Shown here: piece after piece, positions 1-9,622 of the stretch
Numbering within the stretch: the first letter of the stretch is position 1
Layout: each line of letters opens with the position of its first letter
Assembly (NCBI GenBank): GCA_028753945.1
Contig: JAPNXP010000011.1
Location: 1,116,001 to 1,180,000, forward strand
Reading direction: 5' to 3'
From: Hexactinellida sp. DTS-2022
Taxonomy: Eukaryota; Porifera; Hexactinellida
DNA length: 64,000 bases
The notes under the pieces: model-generated
The model's input: only the letters and a program-made list of their open reading frames with translations
Told to the model about the DNA's origin: nothing
Databases searched by the model: none
Program-made: the position numbers and the translations under genes

Positions 1-1800
1 TAGCATATTTCGTGGGCTAAGGGACTGCATTTTATCAGGCCTTTCAATAGGGACGACTACATTATCGCCGACAGCAGCTGGTTGAAACTTTTTAGCTGCA
101 GATGAAACCATACGATCGTGTAGTTTCTCCTGTTTTCTCTTGATCCCAGCTCTCACATTATTTGAATGTTTGGTTGCATTTTAAAGGTCACATTTGGCAC
201 ACCAAACAGGGGATCCGAAACCTTCTTCCCCTTCGGTCCTACCACAATAGACATGGACGAATCTATTACAACCTGGACAAGAATGGACACCGCTTGTTTC
301 GTAATTACAAACTACGCAGTTCAATGTGCCAGGAGAGGAATTAGTTACGAAGATACGAGTTCCATCAGGAATGGGTTGTGAAATATCATGTATATATGAA
401 TCTAGCACTGGTGACTGAATAGAATCAACCTCGACTTCGCTGTTATTTGTTGAAAACTTAGAACCTGTAATGGGTGATATATCACTATGAGTCGGGATTG
501 CACTGGGAATTAGGTTGTTTATAGGAGCATTAATTTCTTCAATGAGAGCTTCTAAGTCTTCTTCTGTACGAATGTCAGAAGCACATTCTTCAGGAAGTCC
601 GATATCAGAAAGGCCAAAGGATGGTTTATGGTGATATAGAGCCTCGTATGGCGTCATTCCAATAGTGTTGTATTTTTTTCGAACTGTACACGCTTCAAGT
701 ATTTGACCCAGCACAAATCATTAGGACTATTCCTCATTTTTACCCTAGAGCATTTTTAATCTCTCTATTCGCACGCTCTACGGATCCTTGGCTTTCTGGA
801 TGGCGAGGCTTCCCGTGGATGATCTTTGTAGAAGGCCATTTTTCATCAATTAATGAAAATAAAGTATAATTACAGAATTCACCCCCATTATCTGACTGGA
901 GAATATGAGGTGGGCCGATGTCGCAGAAGATTTCTACAAGGATGTTTGCTACTTCTGCAGCAGACTTGTGTTTCAGAGGCCGAAGGAGAAGGTATTTGGT
1001 GAAATGGTCCTGGTAAACCAACAGCCACTTATAAGGGATACCAGAACTTTGTAGAAGGCCATTTTTCATCAATTAATGAAAATAAAGTATAATTACAGAA
1101 TTCACCCCCATTATCTGACTGGAGAATATGAGGTGGGCCGATGTCGCAGAAGATTTCTTCAAGGATGTTTGCTACTTCTGCAGCAGACTTGTGTTTCAGA
1201 GGCCGAAGGAGAAGGTATTTGGTGAAATGGTCCTGGTAAACCAACAGCCACTTATAAGGGATACCAGAATCTGACATGTTGTGTTGCTCTGACATATCTC
1301 GAAATCAATCAAATCGACTTGGCACCTGGAGAGAAATCTCTTCGATGAAATTGGCTTGACGACTAAAGATTTTACCGATTTCTTGGCTTTTCGAAGGTGA
1401 CATTCTTCACTACTGGCTTAGAATAAAACACAAGCTTTCTCTGTATGCCGTGATACTCCTGTACCAATCGTTTATGCAAACCATCTCTCCTAACGTGGTT
1501 ATGTTCCAAATGTACACGTTTTATAACATCATATAGCTCTTCAATCGAGAGTACGCGCTTATCTTGGCTATGCTCACCTTCACTCCTCCTCAGATATAGA
1601 AGCCTGGCCCCTTGACATGGCACTATCTTGAATCGCAAATGCAGTCTCTGCATGCGAATTCTTCCCGCTCTATCTGAAGGCACGGGTCCCGAAATTAATT
1701 CAATCTTTTGAGTTATTTCTTCCTTCGTATACAACTCGGAGCGATTTGTAGAGGGTAGATTCGATAGAGAGTTTATAAAATTATGTTTTGCCAAGTCCAT
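1..1800 (-). pseudogene. Ginger/KRBA2-like DDE integrase, decayed, runs off left edge
   Basis: Reads right to left. The N-terminal part (1372-1800, ATG at 1800) has the His-rich half of an H2C2 zinc domain (VHLEHNHVRRDGLHKRL). It is followed by the first catalytic Asp (QVDLIDF near 1310), then QSDNGGEF and SVERANRE (740-1072), which complete a D,D-E integrase core. The C-terminal part (181-714) ends in a PHD-like Cys/His cluster (CVVCNYE, CPGCNRF, HVYCGR, CAKC). After a TAA the same frame continues to position 1 as the beta-rich tail (VGDNVVVPIE). The frame breaks near 1371, 1296 and 739, and a 223-bp duplication repeats part of the core, so no intact protein can be made. No protease or reverse transcriptase lies nearby, which favours a Ginger-type DNA transposon over a Gypsy retroelement. 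That classification is inference. Confidence 0.8.
824..1269. repeat. 223-bp direct tandem duplication inside the integrase
   Basis: Copies 824-1046 and 1047-1269 are nearly identical; one visible difference is tttctacaag versus tttcttcaag, giving Val versus Glu. The length is not a multiple of three, so the duplication itself shifts the frame. Confidence 0.93.
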
Positions 1801-2073
1801 TCTTTGAGAGTAGAATGTCGAGAATATGAAGAATGCTTTACAACTTCAACATTTAAATATTTGAGGAGGATCAGAAGAATCTACCGTCATCCCAACAGAC
1901 GTACATGGAAACGTTTCGCGAACTTTGAAAGATCAAAAACACCAACAGCTGACATTATGATGATGATTACGTATTTATCGTATTAGGAATGAATATTAAT
2001 GAATTAATTACTCAAATGTGATATTATTGGTGACCCATATGATATTGTTAATTCTAATACACTAAATTTATCT

Positions 2074-2151
2074 CGTGTGTACGCGTACATACTATAAACT
2101 TTAGTGTGTACGCGTACACCCGTTAATTAATCCGTGTGTACGCGAACACCC
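2074..2151. repeat. three copies of GTGTGTACGCGTACAC-like palindromic motif
   Basis: The palindromic motif GTGTACGCGTACAC recurs at about 2074, 2104 and 2133, spaced about 29 bp, in otherwise AT-rich sequence. Function unknown. The rest of 1801-2870 holds no feature I can support. Confidence 0.55.
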
Positions 2152-2879
2152 GAAAATATCTAACACACTGCAACATTAATAGTCTAATAAACTTTACATC
2201 TCCATTTACAACAAACAACAATCAATTCAATTCTTATTTTGAAATGAATATTAAGAAATCATCCACTTTATTCGGGAAGAAAAATATCCTGAGGCATCTC
2301 AAGCTTCAAGGCAGACAAAATGGAACTACAAAAGAAGATTGTCTTCTTATTTACTGGAGATTCCAACGGACTTCTCAAGGTAATATTGACTTCCTCATTC
2401 CCCTCACCATTAATATATATCCCATGGTTTAATTTAATTCTCCCTTAAGAGAGCAAATTTATAAGGCACAGAAACAGATTTAGAAGTTTCATTGTAGTGA
2501 GTTAGACAGCATCTATGAATAGTTCCATGACGAAGTCGCTCATCCCGGAATAAATACTATACATTCAGTTCAGCAAAGTTACACATGGGCAGGAATTTCC
2601 CAAGACGTTAGAGAATATGTGAGTTATCCGGTATACTTTCATTGGTAGCAAGCGGTCCAGTTTTGGCCGGACTACTTCTATATTTTTGCCGGGCCACCTT
2701 TTAGAGAAATGCGAAGCGGCTGACTTTAGACTTTTCATCTAATTTTGTACTCGTTCGTTTGTTGTCAAATTTGCATACATATTTTCTTTCAATTGAGCTT
2801 TGTTTATTGTTGTGTTTTAATTTCGATTCATTTCAATAATCTTATTATAAAGGGTATGTCATATAGCGTTGACAGGGCT

Positions 2880-3150
2880 ATTGAGATGAGTCACTCCCAG
2901 GAGGCCTAGGTGCTGCTAGAGTCCGCAAGGGACAGGAGCGAGAGCAGACCTAGAGTGTGCGCTGACGGAGCTGCTAGGCAGCGAGAGAGGTCAGGCACAA
3001 CGGTCGCAGGTACACGTACCGACGACAGGGTAGAGGACTGGACCGTCCCCCTGATGAGGCCTATGGAAGGCCGAAACCCTTAAGTGGTGGCGACACCACT
3101 TGGACCGCTTGAGCTGTCAATGGTGGCAGCTTGATACAGTAAGGTCCCTT
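2880..3150 (+). other. GC-rich structured island containing a hammerhead motif
   Basis: This segment is much more GC-rich than its surroundings and full of local complementarity. Examples are GGTACACGTACC (about 3009-3020), an 8-bp stem AAGTGGTG/CACCACTT closed by a GCGA (GNRA) tetraloop at 3082-3101, and AGCTG/CAGCT around 3111-3133. It looks like a folded RNA or a short retroposon body rather than coding DNA; no open frame of note covers it. Confidence 0.5.
3027..3080 (+). ncRNA. hammerhead ribozyme-like motif (stem III open)
   Basis: All core positions can be placed. Stem III 5' strand AGGGU (3027-3031) pairs with ACCCU (3076-3080). The GUA cleavage triplet ends at 3032. Stem I is GAGGAC (3033-3038) with GTCCCC (3045-3050), with one A-C mismatch and a six-base loop. 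The invariant CTGATGA is at 3051-3057. Stem II is GGCC (3058-3061) with GGCC (3069-3072), with a seven-base loop. GAAA is at 3073-3076. Cleavage is predicted after 3032. The known family is a self-cleaving RNA often carried by retroelements and satellite DNA. Activity is inferred from the motif only; the A at the cleavage position and the stem I mismatch may slow it. Confidence 0.72.
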
Positions 3151-3422
3151 AGCTTCCTATATAACAGGTATGTAAATTGTAACTTAATGTAGTTTTGTCA
3201 AGGTGTGTGAATTGAAGTGGTGTATGTATTTTTTTAACCAATATACTAACTTTTTAACAAAGTTGTAGTATTAAATCATGCAATAGTAATGGCTTTCTTA
3301 TATTTATAAGGTAAAGACTTGCCATTTATGTCAGGTGACAGCAGCCTTGTCACTTCAACCGCAAAAAGAAACTCCAACCAATACCACCTCCGTCAAAAAC
3401 GTGGAGACATATGGGAATGGAC

Positions 3423-3605
3423 CAGTGTATTATACAGCTATTTGTAAATAGGCTCTTAATCCTTGTCTGATCCTATTTTCAACGCCTAATTTACCTATTA
3501 ATGTTACGGAATAGGAGTGGATTGCAAATTTTCGCTCTCCTAAATTCAATTTTTCCAAAAATCATGCTCCAAAAGGAGCGTTTCGCGCTCATGGATAATT
3601 CCTTG
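3423..3605. mobile_element. 183-bp hAT-like MITE
   Basis: It is flanked by an exact 8-bp repeat GAATGGAC (3415-3422 and 3606-3613). Ends begin CAGTGTATTATAC and, on the other strand, CAAGGAATTATCC. Removing it restores continuity of the integrase around the first catalytic Asp. Confidence 0.7.
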
Positions 3606-3923
3606 GAATGGACCTCATATCGAGCTAGCTGAGAGTGAAGACGGCTGTAAACACTTTTTAGTTACTGCATGCTACCTGAGCAAATATGTTATAGTATGCC
3701 CGCTCAAGACTAAGACTTCACAAGAAGTTATTCAGAAACTGAAGGATATTTACTTTAATATTGGGATTAGCTGATATTATGCAGCAAGACCAAGGGAAAT
3801 ACTTCACAACAGTATGAGTAGTATAATGTAATACTGTTTGTTGATTCCTCCGATATAGTATTGAAATCTAATTTTAGGCACTAAGATTAGAGAATTGTAT
3901 TTATTTATTGTTTGAAACAGATA

Positions 3924-4096
3924 CAGTAGATGTCGGATATAAGCACACCGGTTTTAAGAACATATCGGATATAAGCACACTATGTTGGGAAACGGTTGCC
4001 ATATACCCTGTATAATTTATGACGGTTATAAGAACAGTCGGTTATAAGCACATTAAGTGCAGTTACCGACGATGTGCTTATAACCGGCATCCACTG
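3924..4096. mobile_element. pogo/Tigger-like MITE, copy 1
   Basis: A 173-bp element with TA on both sides, starting CAGTAGATGTCGGATATAAG and ending in the inverted form (ACCGGCATCCACTG). Almost the same sequence occurs at 47538-47711. No transposase inside; mobilisation by a pogo-like enzyme is inferred from CAGT ends and TA target. Confidence 0.85.
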
Positions 4097-4390
4097 TATT
4101 TCAGGAATTCAACCATAAATTTCGAATTGACAATCGTAGCACTCGTGCTTAGCACCCGATGGCTAACGTATTAGTCAAAGCGCACAATAAGATTCTGAAA
4201 CAGTTAGTATTTTGTAATATGAATTTTAATATCCATATAGAAAACTTATTAAAATGGAGAGTCAGATAGAGGATCATTGGTCCAACTTATGAAACAGGCT
4301 GTGCTTGCAATGAACTCCAGCAAGAATTACCCCTCAGACAAACTCCATTCAAGGTTATGTAGGGAAGAGAGTCCCGGCATCTAGATCTCA

Positions 4391-4653
4391 ACAACCTGCA
4401 GACCAACGATAAGAATACTTTGATTTAGAAGAATCGAATTTCTCTGAAGGCATAGGCCTCTAGATGATAGCGAAATAATAAACAACATTTTCCCCCCACC
4501 TCCTGATAATCCCCTCGTAGTTAACAACTTCGATGAGTCTTTAACTCTACACATCAATCAGCTATGGACAGTATCACTTTTGATCAACTCGAGGAGAAGT
4601 TACGATATGATAAGAAAACACCAATCGGTTAGTTGAACTTATGGCGATATTTA
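4391..4653. other. no supported gene
   Basis: May hold the remaining C-terminal shreds of the integrase upstream, but no frame is convincing. Confidence 0.4.
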
Positions 4654-4971
4654 CAGTCAACTATCGTTATAACCAAGTCGGATATACCCAAATGCCTGCT
4701 TATAACGAAGTCATTCAATGGTCCGGAAATCCTTCTATCTTATTACATTATTAAAACTTCGGTTAAAACGAAATTCCGTTTATAACGAAGTCATTTAAAT
4801 CTCAAGTAGCTTCAGGTATTGATTTACTCCGGTTATAATGAAATAAGTTCATAATGAACTCCGGTTACAACGAAATTCAACTTGTAATCTCGAACTCCGG
4901 TTATAACAAACTCCGCTTATAACGAAATGAATCTAAGATTTCGAGCACTTCGTTATAACGGGAGTTGACTG
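4654..4971. mobile_element. pogo-like MITE
   Basis: TA-flanked element with inverted ends CAGTCAACTATCGTTATAAC and GTTATAACGGGAGTTGACTG. The interior repeats the TIR-like phrase CGGTTATAACGAA many times. Non-coding. Confidence 0.85.
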
Positions 4972-5654
4972 TAAATCATCCATGCTACACAGCAGGGCTG
5001 GATTCAATTTTTTATTTATTTAATAACAACTAGCGCTTCACTTGCTAGTCGCTTCGCGACAGAACACAACCACACACACCAACAACTTCGCGGTTAATTT
5101 GTTGTCTATATACTACTTCTAACATTGATTATAAAGCGCAGATAGGCCTAAATAGTCAAATTTAACAATGTAAAATTTAGTGATTATGTTGCAGCGTATA
5201 TGCAAGATTAGCGTGCATGTATGTACGCTAGTCACGGCCGAAATACCCAATAAGCTAACTAAGCTATAGCTTGGGGGCAGGGCCGGATTAGCCTATACGC
5301 CAATTACGCCTGGGCGTAGGGCCCCGTACACTTGGGGGCCCATATATATCTCTGTAAGTGCAAGGCCGGGGCCCGTTCAGAATGGTCATGAGTCATGACC
5401 ACTTCAAATATCGTGGGGCCTAACTCTATGCAAGTATATACTGTGCACCGATAATATTTGTTGACACAAATTGAACAATAATTATAAGTACTTTGTCATG
5501 CTAATGCTATGGTGGTAGGCAAATATAACCAATAATTAGCTCATCTTAAGTGATACTTTGTTATTCATTTGTTACGACTAGATTGGGATTCGTCACCCCT
5601 AAGCAATAGGTTATTTAGATTGTATATAAATGATACTACAAGTTACATTAAATG

Positions 5655-5925
5655 CAGGCCCGTAGCACGCCAACATTTATTGGTGCGGCATAGTGACGTC
5701 ACTAAATAATCTAATGGTTACAAATACTATATATTATAATGGTACCGAACAGTTTGGAGGTACCAGCAGCACCTATGCCACACCTGTATCAGTTGTGTTT
5801 ACCAATACCATTATGCCGCACCTATAGTTGTCGGCGAGTTAAAATTGTCCCGAATATTTGTTTGGTCACCAAAATTATTGGTGCGGCCATGGCCGCACCT
5901 GCTCCTACGGCCCTGCATTAAGCAT
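5655..5925. mobile_element. hAT-like MITE, fourth nesting level
   Basis: Inverted ends CAGGCCCGTAG and CTACGGCCCTG enclose 271 bp. The flanks share CATTAA but a clean 8-bp TSD is not visible. Confidence 0.6.
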
Positions 5926-6317
5926 CACACATTCCTGACTTAATTAAATTCACGCATTTATTACTTGCATTCCGAGTCTTTACTCAATTGTGCAATAACA
6001 AAGCAAGTACACCATGCCTACGAAACCAAAAGGTGGAGCTGAGAAGCGTAAGATTAAGGAAGAGAAAGAAAAAATATTTATAAAGCAATTATTTTCCTTC
6101 TGCCTACTTTTAGTCTGATTATTCAGAATATTTTTACACTACCATTTGACTCGTAGTGAAGACGAACACTCATTTTCAAAATTGACACTCATCAAAAGTC
6201 ATTTAAGAACATGGGCAAAATAGCTTAAATGCACATGTCAGCACGTTGTCTTTCGGAAGTACCATTAACAAGCTTTCTTGTTTAAAATCACGCAAAAAAC
6301 TTAGGTGATATTTAATG

Positions 6318-6770
6318 GGTCCTAATTATCGTTCTATCAAATTTAGTTAAAAGTCTAACAAAATTCGTTCTACCTCTAACAAAAGTTGTGAAATGTCTAA
6401 CAGATTTCCCATTACCAAAATTACTAGAAAGTTTATCAAAATCAATGAGGGGTCTAACAAAATTGTGAAAAGTCTAACAAAATTAATGAAAAGTCTAACA
6501 AAATTAATGAAAAGTACAAAATTACTGATGCAGCTATGCTCTAATTAACCTAATCCTACAATTAATGAAAAGTATTTCAGTAATTTTGTTAGACTTTTCA
6601 ATGATTCTGTTAGACTTTTCAGTCATTTATTAGTCTTTTCAGTGATTTTGTTAGACTTTTTAGTAATTTTGGTAATGGAAAATCTGTTAGACATTTCACA
6701 AATTTTGTTAGAGGTATAACGAATTTTGGTAGACTTTTAATCAAATTTGTTGGACCGATAATTATAACGG
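6318..6770. repeat. foldback built from tandem TCTAACAAAATT units
   Basis: The left arm (6318-~6530) carries about seven near-repeats of AAAAGTCTAACAAAATT. The right arm (~6555-6770) carries the reverse complement, with the same non-repetitive outer edge (CTAATTATCG and its complement). The short centre is unique. No coding potential. Confidence 0.85.
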
Positions 6771-8424
6771 ATATGTAATTAACAAAATATAGCTTCTATT
6801 TACATTAATTTTCTGTTCTTGGTTATGATTACTATACCACTTCATAAATAGGGGGCCAAATTTCCTCTTGGCGTAGGGCCACTGCTGTGTTTAATCCGGC
6901 CATGCTTGGGGGCATCCACAGGTTTGGGGCCTCACAATTTGGGGCCTCAATTGCTGTTAAGGCCACGTATGTAGGTGGGCCCTTGCCGCCTTGACAGTTG
7001 GCAGCCCCACTTTTTAGAAGCTTTCGATGATATTGGCTTTAATAACTCAATATTATTGTAGAATATTCCTTTAGGACTGGCACCTATTATGATATCATAG
7101 GAAAATTTGCTCACCAAAAACTTCAAAAAAAGAAATTTGTGAGCATACCAGGTCTTAAGTATCTGCATTGCATTGGTGTCCGATCCCACTTAATTGATAC
7201 TGTGTATCCTGTACACATTAATGCTTTATTATAGTAGGGACTACTGGGCGTTACTAACTTGTATTTTAGGAAGAGGTATTTATCCTCTCTTTTCAGTGCT
7301 TAGCCTCCACTTTCTATTGTATTCGTCTATTTTTTAAGCGAGATTAGTATCCTTGGTTCCTCTCACCGGGATTTTTAGTTACACACTATAAAACTCATTG
7401 GGTAGGACCTCCGACACTCATTTAGCTTAGGGGCCTCAACATACCTTAGTCCGGCCCTGACGCTAGTGTTATACACGAAAATGATGATATTAACTGTCGT
7501 GCATATACACTAGTGTATACGCACGACAAAGTTGATTTTTAAAAAAGTGGTTGTTCATTAATTCATTGTACACCCCAATGTTTTCAGCCATAACACATTT
7601 TGTCTAAAATACCGTATTAATTCGAATATTGACCTAGGCGATTATTAAATTTCAGGGGAGGGCGATTATTCGAGGTAGGCGATTATTTGAATAGGGGCTA
7701 CTATTCGAATAAATACGGTATGCTACTACTATAATTAAAGATTGAAAGATTTACTAATGAACAAGTAAGAAAAACACCTGGTTTTCCCTATTTTAGAATT
7801 ATCTGGTTCCACCCGAAATGGTCTATTAGTGAACTATTTAAAATTCGTACGTAGATGGCTTAATTTAGAACTGGATGACAAATTAAGTGTACAATGAATT
7901 AATGAACAACCACTATAAAATAATCAACTTTGTCGTTATACACTAGTGTATATGCACGACAGTGAATATTATCATTTTCGTACATGCACACTAGCGTACA
8001 TATACGCTGCAACAATTACGTCATCATGCGATAATGAGTAAGCATATTGGCAACCTGGTGTGACTAACGTGTCCGCATCATTAATGTACATGTTCAATTA
8101 AATTTTCAGATTTTTGTCTCTTAGAGAGCGCGAATTATGTGCGATTAAGGGGTGAGTTTACTATGAAATTCGATAAAACACCCAATTTTGTCGATTTCCA
8201 TTATATTTGGTGTATGTATCCCTTATATACATGCCTGATACTGATTTAATGTTAAACTCTTCCGATAAATAAATTTTTTTATTGAAAAGATCCGTCCCAA
8301 AAAATGACCTTTCCCCTAAATCTTATGGTTCCTGGGAATTAATTTTACCTCACACGGTCTGAAAAACTTTTTTGTGTTGTTGTGTTCTGCCGCGAAGCCG
8401 CTAGTATATATATATTTTGGGGGA

Positions 8425-8635
8425 TGCGGAATAAGTTCGAAAGTTGAAGTAGGAATTAATCCGAAAAATGAAGTAGGAATAAGTTCGAAAGGCCTGTAAG
8501 TAGGAATAAGTTCGAAAACTTATGAAGTAGGATTAAGTCCGAATATATTTCTGAAGTAGGAATAAGATCGAAAGGCCTGTAAGTAGGAATAAGTTCGAAA
8601 GGCTTCCAAGTATGAAAAGTTCGAAAACCAATAAA
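8425..8635 (+). repeat. terminal tandem array of MULE copy 1
   Basis: Eight to nine imperfect units of about 22 bp with core GTAGGAATAAGTTCGAAAG. It occupies the same position as the much longer arrays of the second MULE, but with a different unit; both units contain a TTCGAA or TCCGAAT core. Confidence 0.85.
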
Positions 8636-8769
8636 TTGTTCTAAAGTCGGTTTATTGGTGTTTTATCATAACATTTGCATTCATTAATAAGTCATCTATT
8701 TTTGTTTAACACTTTTTGCAATTATATATATATATACTAGTTAATTTGTAATTTTGCAATCAGTTTAGA

Positions 8770-9622
8770 ATGGAATATTCAATCATTGAAGGAAAACGGT
8801 TAAATTCTTTGAACTACCTATCAGATGGATATAGGTATACCAAAAATCGCGAATCAAATGGTAATATCTACCTCCGATGCACTCTTGCAAAGCAATGTAA
8901 TTGTCTAGGATTGGCGAAAATTACTGCCATAAGGTCTCTATTAGAGGTTACAAAAGCGCATAACCATTCTCGTTCTGAATACATGTCAGATAGTATTGTC
9001 CTAGCAAATATAATAAAACGTACAGCAGAATCATCTACAGATGGTTTAAGAGAAATCTTCAACAACGAATGTCGCAATGCAGATGGAGCATCTTCTCTAA
9101 CATTTAAGAAACTTGAAAGTTCGATGTGTAAAAGACGAAGGGTAGAACTTCCTAAGCTGCCGATATCTCCAGAGGAGTTTATCGAACTCCTGATAGACTC
9201 CCCCTTCTCCAGCAATCACAGACTAACTATTAGAGATGGAAATTATACAGCAATATTGTTCGCCACTAATCTTTTGATATCAAAACTCGTGGAACTAGAT
9301 ACTATCCATTTTGACGGGACTTTCAAGGTAGTACCTCATATTTTTTACCAGATTTTTACCATTTTCATACAATATAAAGGAAATGCTATACCAGCATTAC
9401 ATATATTAATGACAAGCAAAAACGAAAATTTGTATACAGCCGTATTATCATCTCTTCGTCAATATATTCCAGATTTTAAGCCATTAATGGCAATATGTGA
9501 CTTTGAAAAAGCACCGCGAAACTCTTTTATGAATATTTTTCCTCATATAACTCTTGTAGGTTGTTGGTTCCATTATACCAAGGCTCTTCATGATAAAATT
9601 CGAAAATTAGGACTCGGTAAAC
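8770..9622 (+). pseudogene. FLYWCH-MULE transposase, 3' truncated
   Basis: The open frame starts at ATG 8770 and gives about 285 residues. An N-terminal FLYWCH-like zinc finger is visible (YLRCTLAKQC then HNH, about residues 20-70). The MULE catalytic core follows, with HFDGTFK (first Asp) and ICDFEKAPRN (second Asp) and then CWFHYTKAL. The family's third acidic residue and the C-terminal RING seen in the full copy are absent, because the frame stops in foreign sequence after KLGLG. It is closely related in order and motifs to the 528-residue protein at 59243. It would bind element ends and cut DNA if complete; here it is presumably inactive. Confidence 0.85.

Larger units (their letters stand above)
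3318..4390 (+). pseudogene. retroviral-type DDE integrase fragment, decayed
   Basis: Fragments in several frames spell an integrase. They are the CHLC zinc ligands near 3320, a linker plus GMD with the first catalytic Asp near 3410 (repeated at 3606 after an insertion), LSKYVIVCPLKTKTSQEV (3680-3730), QQDQGKYF with the second Asp near 3790, and HPMANVLVKAHNK near 4158-4200, where the expected catalytic Glu is Lys. Frames shift repeatedly and an in-frame TGA sits near 3770. Two small elements (3423-3605 and 3924-4096) interrupt it. Gypsy and Ginger integrases look alike at this level, so the family is uncertain. The hammerhead motif lies about 240 bp upstream on the same strand. Confidence 0.65.
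5278..6904. mobile_element. hAT element, third nesting level
   Basis: Exact 8-bp TSD CTTGGGGG (5270-5277, 6905-6912). Terminal inverted repeats are CAGGGCCGGATTA and TAATCCGGCCATG. Non-autonomous, 1627 bp; it contains a smaller hAT-like element and a foldback. Confidence 0.9.
5233..7459. mobile_element. hAT element nested in the foldback
   Basis: Exact 8-bp TSD ACGCTAGT at 5225-5232 and 7460-7467. Ends are CACGGCCG and CTTAGTCCGGCCCTG. No transposase frame is recognisable. It was later interrupted by the element at 5278-6904. Confidence 0.85.
5188..8013. mobile_element. foldback-type element inserted in element A
   Basis: Inverted ends GTTGCAGCGTATATGC and GCGTACATATACGCTGCAAC. The arms continue inward (5188-5232 plus 7468-7570, against 7905-8013) and repeat ACTAGTGTATAYGCACGACA-like words. 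Comparison with the copy at 14452 shows the uninterrupted sequence (gtgattacgtcatc) across the insertion point. Confidence 0.75.
5029..8405. repeat. element A: repeat with GC-hairpin ends, host to nested elements
   Basis: The ends are inverted: ACTAGCG...CTTCGCGACAGAACACAAC on the left and GTTGTGTTCTGCCGCGAAGC...CTAGT on the right. A second copy starts at 14452. The hairpin next to CTAG(T) resembles Helitron/Helentron 3' ends, but the inverted ends could equally be a TIR element, so the class is open. Its own sequence is 5029-5187 plus 8014-8405; the rest is inserted DNA. Confidence 0.6.
8419..9622 (+). mobile_element. MULE copy 1, 3' truncated
   Basis: Starts with GGGGGATGCGG after a TA-rich tract, then a tandem array (next entry), then the transposase frame. 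The right half is missing: homology to the intact MULE at 58348-61864 stops near 9620, where a P-element-like gene on the other strand begins. The 5' end resembles the GGGG start of the intact copy. Confidence 0.75.
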
